Shown piece after piece: positions 18,612-27,324 of a stretch of 64,000 bases of DNA. The DNA is from Streptomyces sp. Act143 (lineage in GTDB: Bacteria; Actinomycetota; Actinomycetes; Streptomycetales; Streptomycetaceae): the NCBI RefSeq assembly GCF_003143935.1, contig NZ_QFRX01000001.1, positions 223,129 to 287,128 of the forward strand. Direction: 5' to 3'. Both the position numbers and the translations under genes were made by a program. Position 1 is the stretch's first letter, and every line of letters begins with the position of its first letter. Below the pieces are notes generated by a model. It searched no databases. It was not told the origin of the DNA and saw only the letters and a list, made by a program, of their open reading frames with translations.

Positions 18612-19694
18612 ATGGACGCGACGCACGACTCGCCGCCAGCGGCGCGCGCGGCGGCGGCGCCCGGCGGACGGCGCTCGTCGGGGCCGGGCCGCTCCTCGGT
18701 CTCGATGGCCGACGTGGCACGGCTGGCGGGGGTGTCCTCGCAGACCGTCTCGCGCGTGTCGAACGGCTACGCGGGCGTCAACGAGGAGACCCGCCGCCAG
18801 GTCCTCGCCGCCATGCGTGAACTGGGCTACCGCCCCAACAGCGCCGCCCGCGCCCTCAAGCGCGGCGAGTTCCGCACCCTGGGCGTGATCACCTTCTCGC
18901 TCTCCAAGACCGGCAACGTCCGCACCCTGGAGGCGATCGCCACCGCCGCGGCCGCCGAGGGGTACGCCGTGACCCTGCTGCCGGTCGCCGTCCCCACCCA
19001 GGACGAGGTGCGCGGCGCCTTCTCCCGGCTCCAGGAACTCGCCGTCGACGCGGTGATCGTCATCATGGAGGTGCACCTCCTGGACGCCGCCACCGTCCAC
19101 CTCCCGCCGCACGTCCAGGTGGTCGTCGCCGACTCCGACGCGGGGGAGCGGTACACGGTCGTCGACACCGACCAGATGGGCGGCACCCGCACCGCCGTCG
19201 AGCACCTCCTCGGGCTCGGCCACCACACGGTCTGGCATCTCGCCGGTCCCGAGGACTCCTACGCCGCCCAGCGCCGCACCGACGCCTGGCAGACCACGCT
19301 CCGCGAGGCGGGCCGCGAGGTGCCGCCGCTGGTGCGCGGCGACTGGTCCGCGGAGTCGGGCTACCGGGCGGGCCTGGAGCTGGCCGCGCGCGAGGACTGC
19401 ACGGCCGTCTTCACCGCCAACGACCAGATGGCCCTGGGCCTGCTGCGCGCCCTGCACGAACGCGGTCGCCGCGTGCCCGAGGACGTCAGCGTCATCGGCT
19501 TCGACGACATCGCCGAGGCATCGTCCTTCCTGCCGCCCCTGACCACCGTCCACCAGGACTTCGCCGAGGTCGGCCGCCTCTGCGTCCAGGCGGTCCTGCG
19601 CAAGATACGCCACGACGACGCGCCGCACGGGACCACGCTCGTGCCGACCCGACTCATCGTCCGCAAGAGCACGGCACCGCCGCGCGCACAGTGA
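18612..19694 (+). CDS. LacI-family repressor of the galactan operon
   Basis: A 360-aa regulator. After a 30-residue Ala/Gly/Ser-rich leader comes the LacI helix-turn-helix (SMADVARLAGVSSQTVSRV, residues 31-49) and hinge helix (PNSAARALKRG). A periplasmic-binding-protein-like effector domain follows (VDTDQMGGTRTAVEHLLGLGH, TAVFTANDQMALGLLRALHERG, VIGFDDIAEASSFLPPLTTV). I chose ATG 18612, which retains GGGGTAGGAA upstream; an ATG-less longer version would overlap operator 2. It very likely binds the two palindromes and releases them with a galactose-containing ligand. Confidence 0.93.
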   Translation: MDATHDSPPAARAAAAPGGRRSSGPGRSSVSMADVARLAGVSSQTVSRVSNGYAGVNEETRRQVLAAMRELGYRPNSAARALKRGEFRTLGVITFSLSKTGNVRTLEAIATAAAAEGYAVTLLPVAVPTQDEVRGAFSRLQELAVDAVIVIMEVHLLDAATVHLPPHVQVVVADSDAGERYTVVDTDQMGGTRTAVEHLLGLGHHTVWHLAGPEDSYAAQRRTDAWQTTLREAGREVPPLVRGDWSAESGYRAGLELAAREDCTAVFTANDQMALGLLRALHERGRRVPEDVSVIGFDDIAEASSFLPPLTTVHQDFAEVGRLCVQAVLRKIRHDDAPHGTTLVPTRLIVRKSTAPPRAQ

Positions 19695-19891
19695 CGGCAC
19701 GCGCCGCGGAGCGCGGGGGCGTCGGGCCGTCGCGGTGGGCGCCCGACGACCGACGCGCGGCGACTGACAGCCCCCGGCCCCCGCGCGCTCCCCTGAGGGA
19801 CACCCCCTGCCGCACCCGGGGGCATCCCCCACCCGAGGACGGCGGCCACCCCGAGTGACCCCGCCGCACCGCGAACCTAGCGTTGTGGCGT

Positions 19892-21115
19892 ATGGCATCC
19901 ACCCGTACGACCTCGACACTGGGCAGACGTGCAGGGGTGGCGGCCTTGCTGGCGGCCCTCCTCGTGCCCGTCGCGCCGGCCGCCGCGCGGCCCGCCGCCG
20001 CACCGCGGCACACCGGGTGCGCACCCCACGACGAACTTCGCCGGGCGCTGCGCACACTCATCGATCGCGACCGGATCACCGGCGCGGCGGTCCTGGTGAC
20101 CGAGCACGCCGCGGGCGCGCCCTGCGGAAGCCGGGCCGAGACCGCGGGGACGGCCGACCTCCGCACGGGCCGCGCCATGAACGCCACCGACCGGCTGCGC
20201 GCCGGCAGTGTCACCAAGACGTTCACCGCGACCGTCGTGCTCCAACTCGCCGCCGAGCACCGGATCGTGCTCGACGCCCCCGTCGACCGCTATCTGCCCG
20301 GCCTGATCCGGCGCAACGGCCACGACGGCCGGCGGATCACCGTGCGGCAACTGCTGCAGCACACCAGCGGGTTGCCCGACTACCTCGACGCCCCCGAGTG
20401 GGAGCACCCCGAAAGCGTCCGGTACCGCCACTTCGAGCCGCGCGAGCTCGTGGCCCGCGCCCTCGACCTGCCGCGCCCGACGAGCAGGTGGCACTACGCG
20501 ACCACCAACTACCTCCTCGCGGGCCTGATCATCCGCGAGGTCACCGGCCACTCTCCCGAGAAGGAGGTCACCCGCCGGGTGATCCGGCCGCTCGGCTTGC
20601 GTGACACGTACTGGCCCGGCGACGACACGCGCCTCCACGGCCCGCACTCGCACAGCTACTTCACCGCCGAGGACGGCCGTCTCACCGACGGCACCGCCTG
20701 GAACACGACCTTCGGCGGGGTCGGCGGCGCCCTCGTCTCCACGCCCGCCGACCTCACCCGGTTCGTCACCGCACTCCTCGACGGCCGGCTGCTGCCCGCG
20801 GAGCAACTGGCCGCCATGCGGCGGACGGTGGCCGCCGACCCCGACCGGCTGTGGCCCGGCGCCCGCTACGGGCTCGGCCTGATCGCCTCCCCGCTGCGCT
20901 GCGGCGGCCAGTGGTGGGGCCATGCGGGGACCGTGCCGGGCGGCCACCGGGCGCTGACCGCCGTGGGCCCCGGCGGGCGTGCCGTCGCCGTCGCGCTCAA
21001 CAAGGTGCCGGACTCCCTCCAGGCCGAACAGGACTTCCTCGCCACGGTCGAGACCGCCTTCTGCGCAGGACGGCCGTCCCGAGGAACGGAACCGACAGAA
21101 GGGGAACACCAGTGA
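19892..21115 (+). CDS. Secreted serine hydrolase (class C beta-lactamase/DD-peptidase family)
   Basis: A 407-aa exported penicillin-recognising enzyme of the S12 family. The signal peptide (GVAALLAALLVPVAPAAA) is followed by the SxxK motif S106-V-T-K109 in RAGSVTKTF. Next comes a YAT tripeptide (HYATTNY) where the family usually has Y-x-N, and a C-terminal HAG in WWGHAGTVPGG. GTG 19883 and ATG 19892 are both in frame with little ribosome-site sequence; transcription may start very close. Overlap with the next gene by GTGA indicates an operon. Role: a D-alanyl peptidase, esterase or similar; the Y-x-N change lowers confidence in a classic DD-peptidase. Confidence 0.88.
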   Translation: MASTRTTSTLGRRAGVAALLAALLVPVAPAAARPAAAPRHTGCAPHDELRRALRTLIDRDRITGAAVLVTEHAAGAPCGSRAETAGTADLRTGRAMNATDRLRAGSVTKTFTATVVLQLAAEHRIVLDAPVDRYLPGLIRRNGHDGRRITVRQLLQHTSGLPDYLDAPEWEHPESVRYRHFEPRELVARALDLPRPTSRWHYATTNYLLAGLIIREVTGHSPEKEVTRRVIRPLGLRDTYWPGDDTRLHGPHSHSYFTAEDGRLTDGTAWNTTFGGVGGALVSTPADLTRFVTALLDGRLLPAEQLAAMRRTVAADPDRLWPGARYGLGLIASPLRCGGQWWGHAGTVPGGHRALTAVGPGGRAVAVALNKVPDSLQAEQDFLATVETAFCAGRPSRGTEPTEGEHQ

Positions 21116-22704
21116 TCCGCTTGGCCCGCCCCCCGCGGGGTGCTTCCGGTACGACGAGTCGGGGTGCTTCCGGTACGACGAGAAAGGCCGCCCTCGGACT
21201 GGCCGCCACCGCCCTCGGCCTCACCGCGCTGCCCGCCACCGCCCTTCCGGCCCACGCGGCCTCCGACCCCCTCGCCCGCTACCACCACCAGCGCCTCGAC
21301 TGGAAGAGCTGCGTGCTCGGACCGGACGACACGACCGGCAAGGAGCTGGACCAGGCGGGCGCCCGATGCGCCGACGTGACCGTGCCGCTGGACTACCGCG
21401 ATCCCGACGGCCGCACCATCACCGTGGCGATCTCCCGCATCCGCGCCACCGACACCGCGCACCGCGTCGGCCCGCTGCTGCTCAACGGCGGTGGCCCCGG
21501 CGGGCAGACCCTCGGCGACCCGCCGTGGGTGCGCCAGGCGATGAAGGACGTCGGCGCACGCTACGACGTCGTGGGCGTGGACCCGCGCTTCGTCGGCCGC
21601 AGCACCCCGCTGGACTGCCACTGGCCGACCGGCGCCGCGTTCCGCGGAGCGGGCCACGACCGCGCCGGCTTCGACCGCACGGCGGCCTTCTCCGAGGACC
21701 TCGCCCAGCGCTGCCGCCGGCACGCCGGGGACGTGCTGCCGTACGTCACCACCCGCAACACCGCGCGCGACATGGACGTCGTCCGCGCCGCCCTCGGCGA
21801 CCGGCGGATCTCCTACCTCGGCTACTCGTACGGCAGTTACCTCGGCGAGGTGTACGCGACGATGTTCCCCGGCCGCACCGACCGAGTCGTCCTCGACGGG
21901 GTCATAGACCCGGACCGGTACGGCCCCCGGCTGCTGCGCGGCACCGAGAAGGCCAACCGTCACGCGCTGGAGGGCTGGGCCTCCTGGGCCGCCGCCCGGA
22001 ACGCGACGTACGGCCTGGGCCGCACCCGCGGCGCGGTGCTGGCGGCCGTGGACCGCGTCCGGACGGCCGCCGCCCGCACACCGCTGCGGGTCGGGGACCA
22101 CCGGGTGGACGAGCACATCGTCCCCCTGGTCGTCCTCGACGGCCTCTCCCAGGACAACGACAGCGCCTACGGGGACTTCGCGCAGGGCATGCGGGACCTG
22201 CTGCGGGCGACGGACGGGCAGCGGGTCACCCCGTCCCCGTGGCTCGCCGACACCCTGAAGTTCATGCTGACCGGCGCCGACTCCCACTACGGCAGCGTCC
22301 AGACGGCGATCCTGTGCGGTGACATCGCCGCCCCGCGTGATCCGGAGATCTACTGGCGCGACGTCCAGAACTCCCGGGAACGGGAACCGCTGTTCGGCCC
22401 CGTCGCGAACAACCTGAACGCCTGCGCCTTCTGGGACCCGCCCCGCGAACGCCCCACCACCATCAGGGACGACCTCCCCGCGCTGCTCGTCAACGCCACC
22501 GGCGACCCGCGCACCACCTACGAGGGCGCCACCGAGGTACGCCGGGCCTGGCCCTCCTCCCGCCTGATCACCCTGCGCGGCGCCGACCAGCACGCGGTGT
22601 ACGGCGTCTACGGCACCCCGTGCGTGGACACCGCCGTCAACGCCTACCTCGCCACCGGCCGCCTCCCGGCCGCGGACCTCACCTGCCGCGCGCACGCCCG
22701 GTGA
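21112..22704 (+). CDS. Secreted alpha/beta hydrolase, tripeptidyl-aminopeptidase type
   Basis: A 530-aa exported proline-iminopeptidase/TAP-like hydrolase. The signal region spans about residues 25-50 (ALGLAATALGLTALPATALP, AHA). The mature enzyme has the oxyanion loop NGGGPGG and the nucleophile S239 in GYSYGSYLG. The TAP C-terminal domain follows, with the acid in VNATGDPRTTYEGA and His in GADQHAVYG, plus paired cysteines. The GTG start overlaps the upstream TGA (GTGA), with AAGGGGA before it. Likely substrates are short peptides outside the cell. A 24-bp tandem duplication sits in its N-terminal leader. Confidence 0.9.
   Translation: MIRLARPPRGASGTTSRGASGTTRKAALGLAATALGLTALPATALPAHAASDPLARYHHQRLDWKSCVLGPDDTTGKELDQAGARCADVTVPLDYRDPDGRTITVAISRIRATDTAHRVGPLLLNGGGPGGQTLGDPPWVRQAMKDVGARYDVVGVDPRFVGRSTPLDCHWPTGAAFRGAGHDRAGFDRTAAFSEDLAQRCRRHAGDVLPYVTTRNTARDMDVVRAALGDRRISYLGYSYGSYLGEVYATMFPGRTDRVVLDGVIDPDRYGPRLLRGTEKANRHALEGWASWAAARNATYGLGRTRGAVLAAVDRVRTAAARTPLRVGDHRVDEHIVPLVVLDGLSQDNDSAYGDFAQGMRDLLRATDGQRVTPSPWLADTLKFMLTGADSHYGSVQTAILCGDIAAPRDPEIYWRDVQNSREREPLFGPVANNLNACAFWDPPRERPTTIRDDLPALLVNATGDPRTTYEGATEVRRAWPSSRLITLRGADQHAVYGVYGTPCVDTAVNAYLATGRLPAADLTCRAHAR
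21136..21182 (+). repeat. 24-bp in-frame tandem duplication in a signal-peptide leader
   Basis: Two 23-bp identical stretches (21136-21158 and 21160-21182), period 24, encode GASGTTSR then GASGTTRK at residues 10-25 of the secreted hydrolase. The duplication lengthens the n-region only. Confidence 0.85.
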
Positions 22705-22753
22705 GCGCCGGGCGCCGGCCGAGGGCACCGCTCGCCCGCGACCGGCGGCCCTG

Positions 22754-23770
22754 GTGACCGATCACTCACACCTCCTGGAGGAAACGGCTGGACCCGCCCC
22801 CGCGCCGGGGGTGATCGTGGGAGACGTGAACGATCACCCTCCGGCGCCCGGCAGCCGCACCAGCCCGGAAGGCGCGACGAGCGATGTGTCCTTGGTGGCG
22901 GAAGCCGGTGAGATCCGCCGTTTCCGGGAGCGGCTCGGTCTTGCGGGACTGGTCGACGTCCACACGCACTTCATGCCCGAGCGCGTGCTGCGCAAGGTCT
23001 GGGAGTACTTCGACGCGCAGGGGCCGCTGACCGGCGGGTTGGAGTGGCCGATCACGTATCGGCGGCAGGAGGCCGAACGAGCGGCTGTACTGCGCGCGTT
23101 CGGGGTGCGGGCGTTCACCTCGATGCTCTACCCGCACAAGCCCGGCATGGCCCGGTGGCTGAACGGCTGGGCCGCCGAATTCGCCCGCCGGACCCCGGAC
23201 TGCCTGCACACCGCCACCCTGTTCCCCGAGCCGGATGTGGAGGCGTACGTGCGCGAGGCCGTCGAAGCGGGCGCGCGCGTGTTCAAGGCGCACGTGCAGG
23301 TCGGTGCCTACGACCCGGCCGACGAACTCCTCCGGCCGGCGTGGGGGCTGCTGGCCGAGGCACGGGTGCCCGTGGTGATCCACTGCGGTTCCGGGCCCGC
23401 GCCCGGCAAGCACACCGGTCCCGAGCCGATCGCGCGGGTGCTGGCGCGGCACCCGGGGCTGCGGCTGATCGTCGCGCACATGGGGATGCCCGAGTACGAG
23501 GACTTCCTCGGCCTCGCCGAGCGGCACGGGCAGGTCCGGCTGGACACCACCATGGCGTTCACCGACTTCAGCGAGAGCTTCATGCCGTTCCCCCGCCGTG
23601 CCCTGCCCCGGCTCGCCGCGCTCGGCGACCGTGTCCTGCTCGGCTCCGACTTCCCCAACATCCCCTACCCGTACGTGCATCAGCTGCACGCGCTGGAGCG
23701 GCTGGGCCTGGGAGCGCGGTGGCTGCGAGCCGTGTGCCACGACAACGCGGCGGCACTGTTCGGGCTGTGA
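22754..23770 (+). CDS. Amidohydrolase-family metal-dependent hydrolase
   Basis: A TIM-barrel hydrolase of the amidohydrolase-2 group. It has HxH metal motif in LVDVHTHFMPE, Lys/His strands in FKAHVQVG, VPVVIHCGSGP and LIVAHMGMPEYED, and the terminal Asp in VLLGSDFPNIPYP. These are the expected barrel ligands, so the enzyme should be active, perhaps as a decarboxylase or lactonase. The true start is uncertain: GTG 22754 gives 338 aa, while GTG 22826 would drop a Pro-rich leader with no known role. It lies 49 bp after the TAP-like hydrolase and may be co-transcribed. Confidence 0.85.
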   Translation: MTDHSHLLEETAGPAPAPGVIVGDVNDHPPAPGSRTSPEGATSDVSLVAEAGEIRRFRERLGLAGLVDVHTHFMPERVLRKVWEYFDAQGPLTGGLEWPITYRRQEAERAAVLRAFGVRAFTSMLYPHKPGMARWLNGWAAEFARRTPDCLHTATLFPEPDVEAYVREAVEAGARVFKAHVQVGAYDPADELLRPAWGLLAEARVPVVIHCGSGPAPGKHTGPEPIARVLARHPGLRLIVAHMGMPEYEDFLGLAERHGQVRLDTTMAFTDFSESFMPFPRRALPRLAALGDRVLLGSDFPNIPYPYVHQLHALERLGLGARWLRAVCHDNAAALFGL

Positions 23771-23810
23771 GCCACAGCCGGCGCCACAGCCGGCGTCGGC
23801 GGCCCCGGCC

Positions 23811-25151
23811 TCAGCGGCCCTTGCGCACCCGGGCCGCCGCACGGGCCTCCGCGATCTTGCGGGCCTCGGCGGTCTTGCGGGACTCCTTCGCGGGGCGGCC
23901 CGCGCGGGAGCCGAGGCCGCGGAAGGGGGCGTTGCCGCCGGTGTTCTTCGTCCCGACCGGCGGGCGCCGCGCGCCGGTGAGGGCGGTCAGCTGCGCCTCG
24001 CCGGACCGTACCTGGGTGACCGTCGGGCGGATGCCGGCCTCGGACAGCATCCGGTTCACCTCGCGCCGCTGGTTGGGGGTGACCAGGGTGACCACGGTCC
24101 CGGACTCCCCGGCGCGTGCCGTACGTCCGCCACGGTGCAGATAGTCCTTGGCGTCGGCCGGCGGGTCGACGTTGACGACGAGGTCGAGCGTGTCGATGTG
24201 AATGCCCCGGGCGGCCACGTTGGTGGCCACCAGTACGGTGATCGCACCGTCCTTGAACTGGCCGAGGGTGTGGGTGCGCTGCGGCTGCGACTTCCCGCTG
24301 TGCAGGGCGCCGGCACGGATGCCGCTGGCCCGCAGATGGCGGGTGAACTGGTCCACGGCGGCCTTGGTGTCGAGGAACATCAGGACCCGGCCGTCGCGCG
24401 CGGCGATCTCGGTCGCGGTCGCGTACTTGTCGGCGCCGTGGATGTTCAGCACGTGGTGTTCCATCGTGGTGACCGCACCCGCCGCCGGGTCGACCGACGC
24501 GAGCACCGGATCGTGCAGGTGGTCGCGCACCAGCCGCTCGACATCGCGGTCGAGCGTGGCGGAGAACAGCAGCCGCTGCCCGTCGGGGCGCACCTGCTCC
24601 AGGATGGCCGTCACCTGCGGCAGGAACCCCAGGTCGCACATCTGGTCCGCCTCGTCCAGCACGGTGATCCGCACCTGGTCCAGGTGGCAGTCCCGGCGCT
24701 CCACGAGGTCGGTCAGCCGGCCCGGGGTCGCGATGAGCACGTCGACCCCGGCCCGCAGGGCCGCCTGCTGCCGGTTGATCGACAATCCGCCGACCACGGT
24801 CGCCAGCCGTACCTTCAGCGTCTGCGCGTACGGGGTCAGCGCTTCGCTCACCTGCTGGGCGAGCTCGCGCGTCGGTACCAGGACCAGGGCGAGCGGCCGC
24901 TTGGCATCCGCCCGCCGGCCTGCGGTCCGGGCGAGGAGCGGCAGCCCGAAAGCCAGCGTCTTGCCCGAGCCGGTCCGCGCCCGGCCGAGGACATCGCGGC
25001 CGGCCAGGGCGTCGGGCAGGGTGGCGGCCTGGATCGGGAAGGGCTCGGTGACGCCGAGGTCGCTCATGGTCCCGAGCAGCTCCGGCGGCAGGTCGAGCGC
25101 GGCGAAGGACGCGGCCGGAGGCAGCCCAGGGGTCGACGGCTTCGTGTTCAT
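23811..25151 (-). CDS. DEAD-box ATP-dependent RNA helicase
   Basis: A 446-aa RNA helicase with all core motifs: Q motif (FPIQAATLP, Gln41), Walker A ARTGSGKT (58-65), PTRELA (93-98), GG and TPGR, DEAD (166-169), SAT (197-199) and, in the second RecA domain, ARGIHIDTLDLV and HRGGRTARAG. A short basic tail rich in Arg/Ala/Lys (SRAGRPAKESRKTAEARK) likely binds RNA. It resembles the cold-shock/ribosome-assembly helicases. The 5' leader contains a strong hairpin at 25189-25214. Confidence 0.95.
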   Translation of the reverse strand: MNTKPSTPGLPPAASFAALDLPPELLGTMSDLGVTEPFPIQAATLPDALAGRDVLGRARTGSGKTLAFGLPLLARTAGRRADAKRPLALVLVPTRELAQQVSEALTPYAQTLKVRLATVVGGLSINRQQAALRAGVDVLIATPGRLTDLVERRDCHLDQVRITVLDEADQMCDLGFLPQVTAILEQVRPDGQRLLFSATLDRDVERLVRDHLHDPVLASVDPAAGAVTTMEHHVLNIHGADKYATATEIAARDGRVLMFLDTKAAVDQFTRHLRASGIRAGALHSGKSQPQRTHTLGQFKDGAITVLVATNVAARGIHIDTLDLVVNVDPPADAKDYLHRGGRTARAGESGTVVTLVTPNQRREVNRMLSEAGIRPTVTQVRSGEAQLTALTGARRPPVGTKNTGGNAPFRGLGSRAGRPAKESRKTAEARKIAEARAAARVRKGR

Positions 25152-25188
25152 GGGGAACCTTCCTGATCTGGCGCCCCGGAACGGACCA

Positions 25189-25214
25189 GGGCCCGTACCC
25201 CTCGGTACGGGCCC
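25189..25214 (-). promoter_or_regulatory. Leader hairpin upstream of the helicase gene
   Basis: Arms GGGCCCGTACC and GGTACGGGCCC pair perfectly over 11 bp with a 4-base loop, 38 bp upstream of the helicase start. No gene ends nearby on either strand to need a terminator, so a role in the helicase 5' leader is plausible. Confidence 0.55.
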
Positions 25215-25419
25215 CGGCGCAAGTCGAAGCGTGTCGACATTTTACCAGTGGGAACACCTGCGCCCGCTGCTCGGGCCGCAGCGAGGTCTCCTCATCGACG
25301 GGCAGGACAGCCGATCCACTCCCGCCCGGCGCGCACTGGGTAAGGTGCCCGTGCCGCTGCCGACGGCCGCGCACCCCCTCCGCGCCACCGCCTCGCCTAC
25401 CTCTGGACGGTCGACCCAC

Positions 25420-26298
25420 GTGCCCACACGCCCCGCGGGACTGTTCGTCGGACTGTGCACGTTCGACGTCGTCCAGCTCGTCGATCATGTGCCGGGCGCG
25501 GACGAGAAGGTGACGGCCCGTCGGCAGACGGTGGCGGCCGGTGGCCCGGCGGCCAACGCGGCCGCGGCCTTCGCGCACCTCGGCGGGGCGGCCACGCTGC
25601 TCACGTCGATCGGCTGCCATCCGCTGGGCGTCGCCGCCGCGGCGGACCTGAGGGGGCTCGGCGTCACGGTCCGGGACCTGTCGCCCGAGTCGGCCGAGCC
25701 GCCGTCCGTGTCCTCGATCCTGGTGACCGCGGCCAGTGGTGACCGGGCCGTGGCGTCGACCAACACGGTGGGGCGCCGGATCGGCCTGCCCGACGACCTG
25801 GCCGCTGTGGTGGCCGGCTTCGACGTCGTCGAGTTCGACGGCCATCACATGGACCTGGCGGTGGCCGTCGCGCGGGCCGCACGCGCCGCCGGGCGCCGGA
25901 CCCTTCTGGACGGCGGCAGTTGGAAGCCGGGAACGGAACAGCTGCTGCCGTCGATCGACGTGGCCGTCTGCTCCGACGCCTTCCGCCCGCCCGGCACTAC
26001 CTGCGCCGAGGACGTGCTGCGATTCCTGCGGGCCCACCGGGTCCCGTGGGCGGCGGTCAGCCGGGGCGGGCGGCCCCTCGTGTGGGAGGGGCCGGACGGT
26101 GCCGGCACGGTGGACGTCCCGGACGTGCGGGTGGTGGACACGCTGGGCGCGGGTGACGTACTGCACGGGACACTCGCTCACCGGGTGGCGTCGGCGGGGC
26201 AGTTGACCGTGCCCGGGTTCGTCGGTGCGCTGGGTGAGGCAGCCGCTTGGGCGTCACGGGCCTGCGCCTCGTTCGGCACGCGGGAGTGGATGGGGTAG
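25420..26298 (+). CDS. PfkB-family carbohydrate kinase
   Basis: A 292-aa ribokinase-like sugar kinase. It has an N-terminal GLFVGLCTFDVV strand, the substrate region TVAAGGPAANAAAAFAHLGG (PfkB signature 1) and the C-terminal DTLGAGDVLHGTLAHRV (signature 2, with the catalytic Asp of GAGD). GTG 25420 sets the N terminus directly before the first strand. Sugar specificity is not clear. It is separated from the divergent helicase by about 270 bp. Confidence 0.88.
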   Translation: MPTRPAGLFVGLCTFDVVQLVDHVPGADEKVTARRQTVAAGGPAANAAAAFAHLGGAATLLTSIGCHPLGVAAAADLRGLGVTVRDLSPESAEPPSVSSILVTAASGDRAVASTNTVGRRIGLPDDLAAVVAGFDVVEFDGHHMDLAVAVARAARAAGRRTLLDGGSWKPGTEQLLPSIDVAVCSDAFRPPGTTCAEDVLRFLRAHRVPWAAVSRGGRPLVWEGPDGAGTVDVPDVRVVDTLGAGDVLHGTLAHRVASAGQLTVPGFVGALGEAAAWASRACASFGTREWMG

Positions 26299-26310
26299 GC
26301 ACCGGTGGGC

Positions 26311-26393
26311 CGGCCGATTGCGCTCGCCGTCCGCGGGGCGGCCGATTGCACTCGCCGTCCGCGGGCCGGCCGAATTCATTCGCAGTCCGCGGC
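26311..26393. repeat. Three imperfect 28-bp tandem repeats
   Basis: Copies at 26311-26338, 26339-26366 and 26367-26393 share CGGCCGATTGC..TCGCCGTCCGCGG, the third being the most diverged. They lie between convergent genes, just after the kinase stop. Confidence 0.8.
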
Positions 26394-26404
26394 CGACCAA
26401 CCGG

Positions 26405-26424
26405 CCGGCCCCGGCTCGGGCCGG
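26405..26424. terminator. Possible terminator between convergent genes
   Basis: CCGGCCC and GGGCCGG form a 7-bp stem with a 6-base loop between the kinase and the TetR gene. It is GC-rich but short. Confidence 0.4.
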
Positions 26425-26557
26425 GCGCTGACGCGGTGCCCGAGCGAGGCGGCTCCGGGCTGCGCGGGCCGGTCGCCGACGGAACAGGGAACGCGGGGTG
26501 CGGTGAGCCGATGACGGGCGACGCCCTGCTCCTCCAGTCATCGCTGCGGGAACGGGC

Positions 26558-27157
26558 TCAGGGACGATCCCGGCCGTCGCGCGCGGCGGCGTCGAGCAGG
26601 GGGGCCAGTTCCCGCGCCGCGGTCGTCAGGGCGCGGACGTTCCGTTCGGCCCGGGCCATGAGGAGCGCGCCCTCCAGGGTGCTGATCATGAGCGTGGCCA
26701 GCGCGCCGGCCCGTTCCTCCGGCACGCCCATGTCCGTCAGCGCTTCGGCCACCGCCCCGGTCCAGGCGGCGAACGCGGCGGCGGACGCCTCCCGCGTGGA
26801 CGCGGTGGACTCCGCACAGTCCACTGTGGCGGCGGCCACGGGGCAGCCGCCCGCGAAGCCGGCCTGTTCGTACTCGTCGGTCCACTGACGCACCATCTCG
26901 GCGAACAGCCCCCCGGGCGTGGGCCGCGGCAGCGCGGCGAGGAAGCGGGCGACGCGCCGGGCCGCGTACCGCCCCGCCCAGCTCACCGCCTCGTTGACCA
27001 GCTGCTCCTTGCCGCCGGGGAAGTAGTGCTGCAACGAACCGCGCGGCGCCCCGGCGTGGGCGGCGACCTCGCGCATGCCCGTGGAGGCCACCCCGTCGCG
27101 CCGGATGAGCTGGGCCGCACTGAAGACCATCCGCTCGCGCGGACCTCGCTCGGACAT
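26558..27157 (-). CDS. TetR-family repressor (LmrA/YxaF type)
   Basis: A 199-aa TetR repressor. The helix-turn-helix is [20 protein letters not shown], followed by [12 protein letters not shown]. The C-terminal domain contains [11 protein letters not shown], typical of the LmrA/YxaF subgroup. ATG 27157 has GGGAGG upstream; ATGs at 27205 and 27214 are less likely and would approach operator 1. Two palindromes in the intergenic region next to the divergent dehydrogenase gene are its probable targets. Confidence 0.9.
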   Translation of the reverse strand: MSERGPRERMVFSAAQLIRRDGVASTGMREVAAHAGAPRGSLQHYFPGGKEQLVNEAVSWAGRYAARRVARFLAALPRPTPGGLFAEMVRQWTDEYEQAGFAGGCPVAAATVDCAESTASTREASAAAFAAWTGAVAEALTDMGVPEERAGALATLMISTLEGALLMARAERNVRALTTAARELAPLLDAAARDGRDRP

Positions 27158-27215
27158 CCCCGGCCTCCCTCTCCGTTCCCGCTTCGCCGTGCCTGTACCG
27201 GCCATTGCGCACATC

Positions 27216-27233
27216 CTATGACCGCCGTCATAG
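27216..27233. promoter_or_regulatory. TetR operator 1
   Basis: CTATGAC-CGCC-GTCATAG, a perfect 7-bp inverted repeat with 4-bp spacer, between the divergent TetR and dehydrogenase genes. Confidence 0.8.
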
Positions 27234-27243
27234 AAGCTCGGCT

Positions 27244-27263
27244 ACTATGACCGCTGTCATAGT
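27244..27263. promoter_or_regulatory. TetR operator 2
   Basis: ACTATGAC-CGCT-GTCATAGT repeats operator 1 with one extra pair, centred 29 bp away. Near-identical tandem operators suggest co-operative binding of two dimers. Confidence 0.8.
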
Positions 27264-27324
27264 CGGTGAACCAGGTCCGGTCCATGGTTCGCTGTCCGTC
27301 GCCGACCGTTGGTGGTGGTGCCTC

